This document shows positions 1 to 9,471 of a stretch of DNA of 64,000 nt, in pieces. The notes under the pieces were generated by a model. That model had not been told where the DNA came from, did no database searches, and saw only the letters and a list, made by a program, of their open reading frames with translations. Numbering within the stretch: the first letter of the stretch is position 1; each line of letters begins with the position of its first letter. The position numbers and the translations under genes were made by a program. The DNA comes from an uncultured bacterium (GTDB taxonomy: Bacteria; Hydrogenedentota; Hydrogenedentia; Hydrogenedentales; CAILVY01), in contig CALEDJ010000034.1 of NCBI GenBank assembly GCA_937951485.1, positions 115,243 through 179,242 on the forward strand. The letters are read 5' to 3'.

Positions 1-1039
1 CGGCCTCCAACGTCTCGGCCAGCCATTGATTGATCACCGCCGTGCCTTCGGGGGTGTCCAGCGGAACGGGGCCGGCCGTTACGAAAGAATAGGGGGTGGA
101 ACGATCCCCTTTCTTGATGCCATTGACCAGATAGGTCAGGGTAGGGATTGCGGCCGGCAGTTGTCGCGCAGCGCGCACGATTTCTTCGTCGAGGTAGATG
201 CGCGACGACGCGATTTGTACGAGTCCCGACTCATACGTCTTGAAATGGATGCCGATATCTTCGAGATTCCACACACGCTTTAGCGCCTGGGAGAATAGAT
301 GGGGATTCCGCACCGTTTCCGGGGCATCCGAAGCGGCTGAACCCGCAATCAGCAGGTTCGCCAGGGCGTCCAGTTCCATCGCCTCCTGAAGCCAGGTGCG
401 GTCAACAAAGACATTGCAGGGGGGGGCCTGATTGGCGGCGAGGCTGAAGCGCCCGAGTTGTGCGTCGGAAAGCACAGAGATCACGGTCACCCGCAACACC
501 ACCGTGTATTGATCCGTTCTTTGGCTCATGGGGGCGTCCAGCGGCATCCAGTGGTACTTTTCGAGGCGCAAGATGAGATCATCACCGGGGGCGATGCCCA
601 GCACCTCGGCGGTGGTGTGGTTTATGGCGGCTTCCTGAATGCCCGGCACCCGCGGCGGAACGTCGGGGGCGAATCTCCAGAATCCGGGATCAACGCCCAA
701 GACTTGCGCGCGGTTGCGTTGACGGCGCGCGCCGGCCGCCTCCGGCGGCAGGGCCGCCACCCCGCGCAGCGCCAGCACGGCGCTTGCCGTGATGTGCGGT
801 TCTTCGCGCTGCAACCGTTCGGCAAGCGTTTGCGAAAAATAGCGGTTGCGCCATTCCATGGCGTGTTCGACGCGCCCCAACCGCGCCAAAGCGATGTCGC
901 GGAGGGTCCGGTCCACCGAATCCCCCACCACAAGCGCCCCCGCCAGAATAGCGCAGGCCAGGGCCGCGCCACAGACAAGGCCAAGGTGCATACGCCGGTA
1001 GTGGACGATGCTGCGCGTTATCATGCGAAGCATGGTCAT
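1..1039 (-). CDS. ABC transporter permease (FtsX/MacB-like), partial, runs off the left edge
   Basis: Reading leftwards from an ATG at 1039 gives about 346 codons without a stop, and the gene continues beyond the window. The start is MTMLRMITRSIVHYRRMHLG, then a hydrophobic segment (about residues 18-36) and a long, mostly polar region. This is the MacB/LolC/LolE plan of one N-terminal membrane helix followed by a large periplasmic domain; the C-terminal FtsX helices would lie outside the window. The start is 3 bases after the stop of the ATPase gene and has an AGGA about 7 bases upstream, so the two genes are surely co-transcribed. By family it would be the membrane half of an exporter working on outer-membrane lipoproteins or another substrate. 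The substrate cannot be told from the sequence. An alternative in-frame ATG lies at 1033. Confidence 0.8.
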   Translation of the reverse strand, partial: MTMLRMITRSIVHYRRMHLGLVCGAALACAILAGALVVGDSVDRTLRDIALARLGRVEHAMEWRNRYFSQTLAERLQREEPHITASAVLALRGVAALPPEAAGARRQRNRAQVLGVDPGFWRFAPDVPPRVPGIQEAAINHTTAEVLGIAPGDDLILRLEKYHWMPLDAPMSQRTDQYTVVLRVTVISVLSDAQLGRFSLAANQAPPCNVFVDRTWLQEAMELDALANLLIAGSAASDAPETVRNPHLFSQALKRVWNLEDIGIHFKTYESGLVQIASSRIYLDEEIVRAARQLPAAIPTLTYLVNGIKKGDRSTPYSFVTAGPVPLDTPEGTAVINQWLAETLEA

Positions 1040-1042
1040 GGT

Positions 1043-1729
1043 TCAATCCTGCGGAACAAGACGGCCTCCGTGCAGTTCGAATATTTTCCCGAAGCGCGCG
1101 GCGATGGCGGGGGCATGGGTCACAATCACCACGGCCATCCCTTCCTCCCGCTGGAGTTCGCACAGGAGATCGGCGAGTTGTTGGGCCGCTGCTTCGTTGA
1201 GCGAACCGGTGGGTTCGTCGGCCAGCAGCAGGCGCGGCCGGTTGATGAGCGCGCGCGCCACCGCCACGCGCTGGCGTTCGCCGCCGGACAGTTGGCCGGG
1301 GCGGGCGTCCGCTTTGTCCGCCAATCCCATGCGCGCCAGCAGTGCGACCGCGCGGCCATGGGCGTCTGCGGCGGCGTGGGATGCCAGCACGGGTATCAAC
1401 ACGTTTTCAAGTGCAGTGTATTGCGGGAGCAAGTGATGCAACTGAAAAACAAAACCGATATCGCGGTTGCGAATCCGGGCCAGTTCATTTTCCGACAATA
1501 CGGCCATGTTTCGCCCCGCAAAGAAAATGTCGCCTGAGGTCGGCCGGTCCAAAGCGCCCATGAGGTTGAGCAACGTGCTCTTGCCACACCCCGACGGGCC
1601 AACGACGGCAATGCATGTGCCCGCTTCCAGGTGAAAGTCAAGGTCTTTCAATACGCAAAGGGGCGCGGGCGCGCCGGGATACTCCTTGGCGACCTTGCGC
1701 AGTTCGATGAGAGGGGGCGTTTCGCTCAT
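1043..1729 (-). CDS. ABC transporter ATP-binding protein, LolD/MacB type
   Basis: This 228-residue nucleotide-binding subunit is complete. It shows Walker A GPSGCGKST (44-52), the signature LSGGE (147-151) and Walker B LLLADE (167-172). Length and motifs fit the LolD/MacB class that powers FtsX-type permeases in lipoprotein release or macrolide-type export. The partial permease follows immediately (3-base gap) and the PQQ-propeller gene precedes it by 4 bases, so the three form one leftward operon. LolD is a reasonable label, but MacB-like exporters have the same ATPase. The co-transcribed BamB-like propeller gives a hint of an envelope-biogenesis role. Confidence 0.9.
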   Translation of the reverse strand: MSETPPLIELRKVAKEYPGAPAPLCVLKDLDFHLEAGTCIAVVGPSGCGKSTLLNLMGALDRPTSGDIFFAGRNMAVLSENELARIRNRDIGFVFQLHHLLPQYTALENVLIPVLASHAAADAHGRAVALLARMGLADKADARPGQLSGGERQRVAVARALINRPRLLLADEPTGSLNEAAAQQLADLLCELQREEGMAVVIVTHAPAIAARFGKIFELHGGRLVPQD

Positions 1730-1733
1730 GTTC

Positions 1734-3029
1734 TCACGATTCCTTCCCGTGCCCCGCTGTCAGCGCCACAACGGCGCCGTCTTCGCTGCCCACGAGGATG
1801 TGTCCCTGGACGACGGCGGGGGATGTGATTTCATCGGCGATGGTCAACCTCCAGAGCAATTCGCCATCGTCCAGGGCCAGCATGAAGAGTGTTCCGTCCG
1901 CACTGACGATGACCGTGTCCCCCGCAATCACGGGCGAAAGCGGCATGCCCTCCGTATCAAATTTCCAGCGGACTTCGCCCGTCTCTCGGTTCAGGCCATA
2001 AACAATGCCGTCGTAATCGGCGGCAACCACCCATTCGTCGGTGACCGCGGGCGTCGCGAAAATTTCCGCCTCACCTGCCTCGGTCACCCAGATGGTCTCG
2101 CCGGAGGCGATGTCCGCTTCGAGAATCTTTCCGCTGCGGCTGCCGGAAACAACGCGTCCGCCCACAAGCGCAACGCCGCCCGCCACCTGGGAATCGGGAT
2201 CAATTGCAATATCGCGCAGGTGATCGCCGGTTTTGGGATCAAAAACGTGCAGCGCGGCGGCGCAACTGCCGAATACAGCCGCCTCATTGGAAACCGACGG
2301 CGAGGCGTCGCTGCGGTCCACCGCTTCGCCGCGCCAGCGTTCGCGGCCCGTCGCCGCATCGAGGCAGACCAGCACCCCGTTGGATTGCTGGAGCACATAG
2401 ACGCTGCCGGAGGCGTCGGTCTCCGCCGGGTCCGCGGCGCGATAATTCGGCGTCCCCAGAATGGTTCCCGCTAAGGTGTAATGCCATCTTTCCTCGCCCG
2501 TGTCCGCATCAAGGGCGAAAAGCGTCCCGTCTGCGGTTCCCACGAGCAGCATATCATCAAAACACGCGATGGGCGCCTCTATTCGATGCCGCAGCGGCTG
2601 GCCGTCGGGCGTAACGCCCTTATGCAGTTCTCGCGACCATACCAGATTGCCTTCCAAGTCCGCGCTCAACACCTCCCCCCGCGCCGTGGCGACGAAGACG
2701 TGGTCATTGCACACCACCGGCGTTTGCCGTACCGGCCCGCCGGTCTTCAGCCGCCAATGCACACTGAGCGGCGGCGTCCACTCAGAAGTCGCCACGCCCC
2801 GCAGGGCATTGTCACCGTGAAACGTGTTCCACGCGCCTGAATCCAAGAAGTCGCTTTCCGGGCTTGAAAGTGGCGTTTTTTGTTCGCTGACCGGCGGCGT
2901 TTCCACAACGGCATCCAAATCGGGGGGTGGCTTTCTCGCGGAATATTGTTTGGCTACGGTAGATATGACAAAGGCGCCAAAGACCATTGCCGCGACAATC
3001 TTGATGATTAGCCAGGTACGCTGTTTCAT
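1734..3029 (-). CDS. PQQ-type beta-propeller protein, membrane-anchored
   Basis: This 431-residue protein has one N-terminal hydrophobic segment (about 6-24) acting as uncleaved anchor or signal. The remainder consists of repeated blades of the type VxWRLKTGGPVRQTP, LVGTADGTLFALDADTGEERW and VYGLNRETGEVRWKF, which are hallmarks of the PQQ/quinoprotein-alcohol-dehydrogenase-like propeller. No catalytic residues of a true PQQ dehydrogenase are obvious, so a BamB-like scaffold or sensor is more likely than an enzyme. It is the first gene of the leftward operon with the LolD-type ATPase. An acidic, proline-rich linker (about 32-60) separates anchor and propeller. Confidence 0.8.
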   Translation of the reverse strand: MKQRTWLIIKIVAAMVFGAFVISTVAKQYSARKPPPDLDAVVETPPVSEQKTPLSSPESDFLDSGAWNTFHGDNALRGVATSEWTPPLSVHWRLKTGGPVRQTPVVCNDHVFVATARGEVLSADLEGNLVWSRELHKGVTPDGQPLRHRIEAPIACFDDMLLVGTADGTLFALDADTGEERWHYTLAGTILGTPNYRAADPAETDASGSVYVLQQSNGVLVCLDAATGRERWRGEAVDRSDASPSVSNEAAVFGSCAAALHVFDPKTGDHLRDIAIDPDSQVAGGVALVGGRVVSGSRSGKILEADIASGETIWVTEAGEAEIFATPAVTDEWVVAADYDGIVYGLNRETGEVRWKFDTEGMPLSPVIAGDTVIVSADGTLFMLALDDGELLWRLTIADEITSPAVVQGHILVGSEDGAVVALTAGHGKES

Positions 3030-3076
3030 ATATAGCCATTTTCCCGACGAGACGCCCCGGAATCCACGGGGTTCCG

Positions 3077-3312
3077 TAGTGTCTTGACAAAACCTTTTCT
3101 TCCCTCACCCCACCCCTCTCCCAGAGGGAGAGGGCGTTTGCCGCCTGACCTGAGGTATGCTGTTATTCCCCCTCCCAGAGGGAGCAGGCGTTTGCCGCGC
3201 CACCTGCGGAATGCTGTCGCTCCCTCTCCCTCCGGGAGAGGGGTGGGGTGAGGGGGAAATCCAACATGATCGAAGGCTATTCTCAACGCTTAGCATATTT
3301 TGCACAACACCA
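3077..3312. repeat. R1 element, copy 1 (degenerate left end)
   Basis: This is a non-coding block of G/C-rich palindromic modules (CTCACCCCACCCCTCTCCC and its complement). The right terminal arm is at 3296-3312 and its complement, TGGTGTTGTGCAAAATA, matches the R1 arm consensus at 15 of 17 positions. The left arm (3077-3093) is weak, about 10 of 17. The sequence just inside the right end (about 3268-3300) is nearly the same as in R1 copy 3. It abuts the start of the PQQ-propeller gene, so any promoter of that operon must lie within or beside the element. Confidence 0.6.
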
Positions 3313-3907
3313 GGTGGAGATGACCTTTCTCACCAGCAATGCTGTGGGACAGCACATGACCGTTCTTGACAAAGCCTACACGCCAATTGGAGAAAATCAT
3401 GAACACCGTATGTGCTCAAAAAAGCCATTCCGGCAACGAAAACAAAGGACTTTCAACGCAACATCAGAACCTATGGGTGACTGTGAATCAGTTATTTTTT
3501 TGATCAACACGTTCAAGGAAGTCCGTCGCGCGGGCCAGGCGAAGCAATCTTGAATAATGAACATGTCCATATGTATTCGAGATTTATTCGCGTTTGATTA
3601 ACATGTGGTTCATTATTGCTGCATTCCCGCTTGCGGGGATGATGCCCTGAAATAAAACGCTCTGCAGAAATCGTCATTCTCGCAGTGTGTTGCCAAAGGG
3701 TTTATTTCAAATCCCAAAGACAAGGCCCGTTCCGTTGTGATGATGCAGGAGGGTTTACAACGCGCCAGGGAACTTTTTATCAGGTACTTTGGGAAATAGC
3801 GACAGGCTGAAGCCTGCGCTCAAGAACTCATCCGGCTTTGGGCTTTCCGCTCAGAATCCAGTACAATCGCACTGATTGTCTGTAATCCAGACCGTGGAGC
3901 ATGGAAC
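3313..3907. other. Gene-free interval with AT-rich inverted repeat
   Basis: No convincing gene is visible. Base composition is clearly lower in G+C than in the surrounding genes. An imperfect inverted repeat pairs AATAATGAACATGT (3553-3566) with ACATGTGGTTCATTATT (3601-3617) around an AT-rich loop, which resembles another small palindromic element. The phrase GACAGGCTGAAGCCTG (about 3800) is a short palindrome. A 101-codon open frame crossing the R1 end has no ribosome-binding site and unnatural composition. Confidence 0.5.
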
Positions 3908-4660
3908 ATGGAGCGTTCAGATCGAGCGTATGTGCATATCAGCGCGGGAATGACGCGCATCGGAAATGCGTGGATTGAGCGATCTTGGTCAGCATTTCTG
4001 GGCCATACCGTCGGCTTGACCGATCGCGTGCACCCGCGCGAGTGGCTTGATGCATCCGGCGATGACTTTCTGTTGGTTTGCGGCGAACGCCGCATCACGC
4101 CGATGGACTTGGGCGAAAAGGAATGGAGCGAGGCGATGTTCTCTCTGGGCGCGGCGTTGACCGTGCGCCATGCAGGGCCGGGTGTCGTCTTTGACGTCTG
4201 CACCCGCGTTTTCCACCGCGCCTCGTTCATGATACGGTCATGTCGCATCATGAATGCAAGCAATCAGAACATGTCATTGGACGAAATCGTGATTGACCGA
4301 ATGCAATTGTCGGCGCGCGATCCCGAATACGACGTGTTTCCCATGGAGAATGGCGGCTGCACCGGTTTTTTCCTGGATGGCACTCGCGGTTTGGCCTTCG
4401 CCGTCTTGTCAGGGGCCGAGGCCGCTTTCGATCGCTCAGAATCGGGAACGACGTTCCGGTGTACAGTCTCCGGGTTGCAGATTGTCCCGGGCGCACATTG
4501 CGAACTGCCGGACATGGGCGTGGCCTTCTTCTCGGGCGAGCGCGCCGACGCGATGGCCGCCGCGGAAACGATCGCCGATCAAATCCGGAAATGGCGGGTA
4601 CGTGAAGCCGAACAACGCGCCGCCGCGCGCGCAGAGGAGACCGCGCAAAATGGCGGGTGA
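3908..4660 (+). CDS. Hypothetical protein, glycoside-hydrolase beta-sandwich-like
   Basis: This 250-residue protein has no signal peptide and no membrane segment. Residues 10-130 (RIGNAWIERSW ... FHRASFMIRSC ... NASNQNMSLDEIVID) resemble the N-terminal beta-sandwich domain found in alpha-galactosidase-type glycoside hydrolases, where a short strand stating what the molecule looks like on its surface is followed by strands ending in NAS. No catalytic barrel follows. The C-terminus (about 215-250) is an Ala/Glu/Arg-rich helix. The gene overlaps the following methyltransferase by 11 bases, so both are translated together. The family call is a weak similarity judged by eye, and the function is unknown. 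Confidence 0.6.
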   Translation: MERSDRAYVHISAGMTRIGNAWIERSWSAFLGHTVGLTDRVHPREWLDASGDDFLLVCGERRITPMDLGEKEWSEAMFSLGAALTVRHAGPGVVFDVCTRVFHRASFMIRSCRIMNASNQNMSLDEIVIDRMQLSARDPEYDVFPMENGGCTGFFLDGTRGLAFAVLSGAEAAFDRSESGTTFRCTVSGLQIVPGAHCELPDMGVAFFSGERADAMAAAETIADQIRKWRVREAEQRAAARAEETAQNGG

Positions 4661-5813
4661 CAACGAAACAATCGAGGTGACAATCACCACTCTGGCGCAC
4701 GGCGGCGACGGCATCGGACGTGTAGAGGGACAGGTCTGCTTCGTGCCCTATGGATTGCCGGGCGACCGTCTCAGCGTACGCGTCGCACGGCGCGCGAAGC
4801 GCGCGATGTGGGGCGAAATCGTGGACATCATCGAAGCGTCGCCCGATCGCTGCGCGGCGGAATGCCCCGTATTTGGGCGTTGTGGCGGATGTTCGTGGCT
4901 GCACTTTGCCTATCCCGCGCAGGCGGAATGGAAACGCCAGATAGTCCGTGAACTGCTGCAACGCCTTGGCGGCGTCGAGGCCGATCCCGAATGGATTGAA
5001 GACGCCTCGTTGCGCCTGGGCTATCGCACCCGCGCGGAATTCCACGGCGACGGCGCGGTGCTGGGTTTCTATGCGCAGGGTAGCAACACCATTGTGGACA
5101 TCGCGCGCTGCCCGCTCTGCCATGATCGCCTGAATGCCGCGCTGACCCTCCTGCGGGAAACAGCGATCAAGGGCGCGGTCGCCGTCACCGTGAATCCGGA
5201 AGGCGAGGAAACGCTGGTCTGGACCCGCTTCCTCCGGCGCAGCCTGCGTGACCGCTTTCCCTTGGCCAATACGCCACAAGAGGATCGCCCGCGTTCTCGC
5301 TTCGTATTCGACGGCGTCCCCATCATCAACGGAACCTTCAGCCAGTCCAGTCTGTTGCTCAACCGGCTGCTCGTCAAGACCGTCCACGCATTTGTGGGCA
5401 TGCCCACATCGCTGCTTGATCTTTATTGCGGCAACGGCAACCTGTCAGCGACGCTGCCGCTGCGCACGCAGGTGGTCGGCGTGGATCAGAACCGCGCGGC
5501 GGTCCAGGCAGCGCGCGAAACGCGCAACGCAGAATACCGCGCGGGCGATGAAGCAATGATGCGCAAGGTCATCCAGGAAGGGGACTGGGAGTGCATCCTG
5601 CTGGACCCGCCGCGCACGGGCGCGAAAGCCGTCGCCCCGACGATTGCCGCGAGCAAGGCGCGCGCCGTCATCTATGTTTCATGCGACCCCGCCACGCTCG
5701 CCCGCGATTTGAAGACCATCTGCGGCGGCGGCTGGCGCCTGGTGCGCAGCGCTGTGATTGACATGTTCCCCAACACGCCGCATGTGGAGAGTGTGTGCCG
5801 GTTGGAGCGGTAG
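4650..5813 (+). CDS. 23S rRNA (uracil-C5)-methyltransferase, RlmD/RlmCD-like
   Basis: This 387-residue TrmA/RlmC/RlmD family enzyme uses SAM to methylate C5 of uridine in rRNA (tRNA in TrmA). Residues 6-60 form a TRAM-like RNA-binding domain. A cysteine cluster (C72-x5-C78-x2-C81, with a later CPLC) is the expected [4Fe-4S] site. The SAM fold has LLDLYCGNGNLS, the motif LLDPPRTGA, and the catalytic nucleophile in YVSCDPATLARDL near residue 344. The general-base Glu is in PHVESV at the C-terminus. The start at 4650 is preferred because GAGGAGA lies just upstream and the resulting N-terminus fits the TRAM domain, although the frame is open further upstream. Confidence 0.9.
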   Translation: MAGDNETIEVTITTLAHGGDGIGRVEGQVCFVPYGLPGDRLSVRVARRAKRAMWGEIVDIIEASPDRCAAECPVFGRCGGCSWLHFAYPAQAEWKRQIVRELLQRLGGVEADPEWIEDASLRLGYRTRAEFHGDGAVLGFYAQGSNTIVDIARCPLCHDRLNAALTLLRETAIKGAVAVTVNPEGEETLVWTRFLRRSLRDRFPLANTPQEDRPRSRFVFDGVPIINGTFSQSSLLLNRLLVKTVHAFVGMPTSLLDLYCGNGNLSATLPLRTQVVGVDQNRAAVQAARETRNAEYRAGDEAMMRKVIQEGDWECILLDPPRTGAKAVAPTIAASKARAVIYVSCDPATLARDLKTICGGGWRLVRSAVIDMFPNTPHVESVCRLER

Positions 5814-5841
5814 CATCGCTGCAGGGAGTGACAAAAGGAAA

Positions 5842-6417
5842 ATGATTCGAACCGTTTGCGTGTATGCGGCGTCGAGTGAGGCAGTAGCCCCGGAATATGC
5901 GGACGCCGCACGACGGCTGGGCCGTTTGATTGCCGAACGCGGCTGCCATCTCGTTTATGGCGGGGGAAACATTGGCCTGATGGGCGCGCTTGCCCGCGCG
6001 GCGCATGAGGCCGGAGGCCATGTCATCGGGGTGATTCCGGATCGGCTGCGCGGTTTGGAACTGGCCTATGAGGCCGCCGATGAACTGATCGTCACGCGGG
6101 ACCTTCGAGACCGCAAGGCGATTATGGAAGACCGCGCCGATGCGTTCATTGCCCTGCCCGGCGGATTCGGCACGTTGGAGGAAATCATCGAGGTGATGGT
6201 GCTGAAACAACTGTGGTATCACAAGAAGCCGCTCGTTTTCCTCAATGTGCGCGGCATTTACGACAAACTCATGGCCTTTTTCGGCCATCTCGTCACGGAA
6301 CAGTTCATCCCCGCGTCGCACCAGTCGTTGTATCATGTCTGCAACACGCCGGAACAGGCCATCGCCTATCTCGATATCTGCGAAACGACCACTCCTGAAC
6401 GGAAATGGATGCCATGA
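5842..6417 (+). CDS. LOG family protein (nucleoside-monophosphate phosphoribohydrolase)
   Basis: This 191-residue protein carries the LOG/TIGR00730 signature: GGGNIGLMG (40-48), the R-K pair in DRKAIM (91-92) and PGGFGTLEE (106-114). Family members hydrolyse cytokinin-riboside monophosphates or AMP/IMP-type nucleotides to free base and ribose 5-phosphate. In bacteria the true substrate is often unknown. The start was placed at the ATG at 5842, preceded by AAAAGGAAA. The gene lies 28 bases after the methyltransferase and its stop codon overlaps the next start as ATGA, so it is part of the same rightward operon. Confidence 0.88.
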   Translation: MIRTVCVYAASSEAVAPEYADAARRLGRLIAERGCHLVYGGGNIGLMGALARAAHEAGGHVIGVIPDRLRGLELAYEAADELIVTRDLRDRKAIMEDRADAFIALPGGFGTLEEIIEVMVLKQLWYHKKPLVFLNVRGIYDKLMAFFGHLVTEQFIPASHQSLYHVCNTPEQAIAYLDICETTTPERKWMP

Positions 6418-9341
6418 CACAAATACACGAACATAACTCATTATCCAACAGAAAACATTTCTGGTATGTGTCGGACTGGCGCATGCTGGGAGTTTTCGTT
6501 GCGGTTCTGGGTTTGTTCTTCGCTTCCGGTTCCTGCGGGCTGATCTATCAGGTGGTCTGGACCCGGAAACTGGTGCTGCTCTTTGGGGCCACTGCGCACG
6601 CGGTGGGCACGGTGCTCTTCATCTTCTTCCTCGGTCTGGGCGTCGGGAGTCTGTGGGGAGGGCGGATCGCCGATCGGTCGCATCGTCCGCTTTTCCTGTA
6701 CGGACTCTTCGAGATCATCATCGGCGTGTGGGCGCTGGGATTCATTCTTGCTGTGGGCTGGGGGGAAGGTCTGGTGGCGGCGGTGTTGCGGATTTCCGGG
6801 TTGTCGCGCGGGGCGGGGGTCGCGCTGCGCGTGCTGATGGCGACCGTTCTGCTCTTTGTACCGGTGGCGTTGATGGGCACGACGCTGCCGCTGCTGGCGC
6901 GATTCGTCAGCCGGGATGCCGGTGTGCGCGGACGACGCATCGGCGCGCTGTACGCCATGAACACCTTTGGCGCAGTCGCGGGCTGTTTTGCGGCGGGTTT
7001 TCTGCTTCTGCCGCGTTTCGGCTATACCCGGACCACGTTGCTGGGCGCGGCGATCAACGTCAGCGCAGGGGTCATTGCCGTGCTCATGTCTCGGCTGTTG
7101 GAAAAGCGAAGCAGCGGGATGAACGGCAAGGCGGCTTGCGCAGAGGGGTCAGGGACGTCGCCGGACGGAGAGGACCATATGGACGCAATGCACACCGCGC
7201 ATGCGGGGAAGCCGTCCGACGCTGGATCGCTGTCCAGGAAAACCCTTTTTGTGGTTATCGGCGCGTATGCGATGCTTGGATGCTGCGGGCTGGCGCTGGA
7301 AGTCATCTGGACCCGCCTGCTGATTATGGTCTTTCTCGGCACCACCTACGCCTACACCACCATGTTGACCACGCTGCTTTGCGGCATCGCGTTGGGCAGC
7401 GCCATCGCCTCCCTGCGGACGGACCGCATGCGCGCACATGCCTTGGCCTTTGGCATTGTGCTCATGCTTGCTGCGGGCGCCTGCATGCTGACACTCACGC
7501 TCATCGCAGGGTTGCCGCCCAGAATCATCGCGCTGCACCAGCAATACGCCGCCGATTGGCCCGGGATTGTCAGGGGCATATTCTTTTATTCATTCTTTGT
7601 GCTGTTTCTTCCCACATTCCTGTTTGGCATGAGTTTTCCGGTGGCGGTCAAGGCGGTGGCGGGCACCGGGGCGCGCCTGGGACGCCATGTTGGAATTTTA
7701 TACGGCGCCAATACTTTCGGCGGCGTGGCGGGCGCGCTGGCGGGCGGATTCCTCATTCTGCCGGTCTTCGGAGCGCATGACGGCGTATTGCTGTTGTCGG
7801 TCTTGTTGGGGCTGTCAGGCGCGGCGGCGGCGCTGTCCGCGCCTCGAACGCATTGGAGAAAAAAATCCGTATTCCTGCTGTTGGGCGTCGGTCTGTTTAC
7901 TATCGCTGCCATGTTTGCGCCGGAAGATGTCAGCCGCGCCCTGAATGTTGGATACATTCCCGAAGACCACCATGTGATTTTCTATCGCGAAGGCGTTGAA
8001 GGCACAGTCGCGGTATCCGAGCCTGTGGATGAAATGGAGGGCCGCAACCGCGTGTTGTGGATCAACCGCGTGCAGGCGACGGCCTCCATCGAGCGCGGGG
8101 TGCGGATGAACCGGTTTCAAGCCGCGCTGCCGCTGCTTTTCGACCGCGACCCGCGCGAGGTGTTGTTCATGTGTGTGGGGTCGGGCATCACCTGCGGGGC
8201 ACTGGCGCAGGCGGGATTCGACCGCATTGACGCCGTGGAAATCGCCCCGGAAGTGCTGGCGGCCGCGCGCTGTTTCGCGGTGGACAACCTCGGTGTGCTG
8301 GACCACCCCGGTGTGCGGTTCATCGTGGATGACGGCCGGAATTTCCTGCTTACGACCCGGAACGCCTATGATCTCATCTCCTTCGAGCCGATGCCGCTGG
8401 CATTGGCCGGCGTCTCGACGTTCTATTCAAAGGAGTACTATCAACTCTGTCTGCGGCGGCTGCGTCCCGGCGGGCTGGTGTCGCAGTGGGTACCGCTGCA
8501 CAGCATGGCCCCGGACGTGGTGCGTTCGCTCGTGCGCACCTTCACCGCCGTGTTCCCGGAATACTGCGCCTGGTTCGTCAATGCCGACCTTTTCCTCATC
8601 GGATCGGACCAGCCGCTCCGGATTGACTTCGCGCGCGCCGCCCGAAGGCTGAGCCAACCCGGCCTGAGCGAGGCCCTCGCCGAAGTGGGCTATCACGACC
8701 CGCACAGCGTCATCGCGTCGTTCCTGATGGACAAGCGCGGCATGGACGCTTTCGTGGGCGACGGCGAGGTCATGGCCGACGACCGCCCCTGGGCGGAATT
8801 CATCGCGCCGAAACTTGTTTATGCACGGACGGTCCACCAGAGCATCGCCCAAATCCTGCCGCACCTCTCTTCACCATCAGGTCACCTTGTGCCGGACAGC
8901 ATCACCCCGGAAGAACGCGCCGCCCTGGAGCGCCGGGTGCAAAGCCGCGCGCAGGACATACAGGGCGTCATGGCGTTCTACAGCGGTCTTACGCTGGACA
9001 CCACGGCGGCGGAGGCGTTCATGCGCGCGCTGGACATTGACCCCCTCAATCACAATGCGCGGCATTATCTCCAGATTATTTTTGAAACCCAGATTCCGCA
9101 ATGGTTGCGCTGGCAGGACTACGACCGCGCCGAAGCCATGATCATGGATGCCCAACGCTACCTGCCTGATGACCCAATGCCTTATGCCTTTCTCGGCGAC
9201 CTCCACTGGGCGCGCGGCGAAACCCAGGAGGCCGCGGAAGCCTACCAGCGGCACCTGGACCTTGGCGGCAATGCCGCCCGCGCGCGCGAGCATACAAAGA
9301 TGCATCATCAACACGGGGAATCAGCGACTGCGGCGCATTGA
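6414..9341 (+). CDS. Fused membrane / spermidine-synthase-like / TPR protein
   Basis: This 975-residue protein has three parts. Residues about 20-520 contain two similar blocks of hydrophobic helices (GLIYQVVWTRKLVLLFG and LALEVIWTRLLIMVFLG are repeat counterparts), as in MFS-like or fused spermidine synthase proteins. Residues about 560-770 are a Rossmann spermidine-synthase-like domain (FMCVGSGITCGALAQAG, AVEIAPEV, VDDGRNFL). Residues about 860-970 hold TPR-like helices. Such fusions are common in PVC and deltaproteobacterial genomes. Substrate and product are unknown, and true polyamine synthesis is not shown. The ATGA overlap with the LOG gene favours 6414 over the ATG at 6405. Confidence 0.85.
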   Translation: MTQIHEHNSLSNRKHFWYVSDWRMLGVFVAVLGLFFASGSCGLIYQVVWTRKLVLLFGATAHAVGTVLFIFFLGLGVGSLWGGRIADRSHRPLFLYGLFEIIIGVWALGFILAVGWGEGLVAAVLRISGLSRGAGVALRVLMATVLLFVPVALMGTTLPLLARFVSRDAGVRGRRIGALYAMNTFGAVAGCFAAGFLLLPRFGYTRTTLLGAAINVSAGVIAVLMSRLLEKRSSGMNGKAACAEGSGTSPDGEDHMDAMHTAHAGKPSDAGSLSRKTLFVVIGAYAMLGCCGLALEVIWTRLLIMVFLGTTYAYTTMLTTLLCGIALGSAIASLRTDRMRAHALAFGIVLMLAAGACMLTLTLIAGLPPRIIALHQQYAADWPGIVRGIFFYSFFVLFLPTFLFGMSFPVAVKAVAGTGARLGRHVGILYGANTFGGVAGALAGGFLILPVFGAHDGVLLLSVLLGLSGAAAALSAPRTHWRKKSVFLLLGVGLFTIAAMFAPEDVSRALNVGYIPEDHHVIFYREGVEGTVAVSEPVDEMEGRNRVLWINRVQATASIERGVRMNRFQAALPLLFDRDPREVLFMCVGSGITCGALAQAGFDRIDAVEIAPEVLAAARCFAVDNLGVLDHPGVRFIVDDGRNFLLTTRNAYDLISFEPMPLALAGVSTFYSKEYYQLCLRRLRPGGLVSQWVPLHSMAPDVVRSLVRTFTAVFPEYCAWFVNADLFLIGSDQPLRIDFARAARRLSQPGLSEALAEVGYHDPHSVIASFLMDKRGMDAFVGDGEVMADDRPWAEFIAPKLVYARTVHQSIAQILPHLSSPSGHLVPDSITPEERAALERRVQSRAQDIQGVMAFYSGLTLDTTAAEAFMRALDIDPLNHNARHYLQIIFETQIPQWLRWQDYDRAEAMIMDAQRYLPDDPMPYAFLGDLHWARGETQEAAEAYQRHLDLGGNAARAREHTKMHHQHGESATAAH

Positions 9342-9471
9342 ACGAAAGCCGTGATTGAGTTGCATCGAATAATACCCCTTTGGTATCATTTCATCCTGTG
9401 ATTTTCACAGCAGAGGGCCAATCCATTCTTCTGGGTTCCGGTGTTGTGGAATGGCGTCTATTCCTCTGTGG

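Noticed and set aside
458-1537. 359-codon rightward frame opposite the ABC genes
   Set aside because: It is the antisense shadow of the permease and ATPase genes, which carry all the recognisable motifs.
3248-3553. 101-codon frame downstream of R1 copy 1
   Set aside because: It begins inside the R1 end, has no ribosome-binding site and low-GC, non-coding-like composition.
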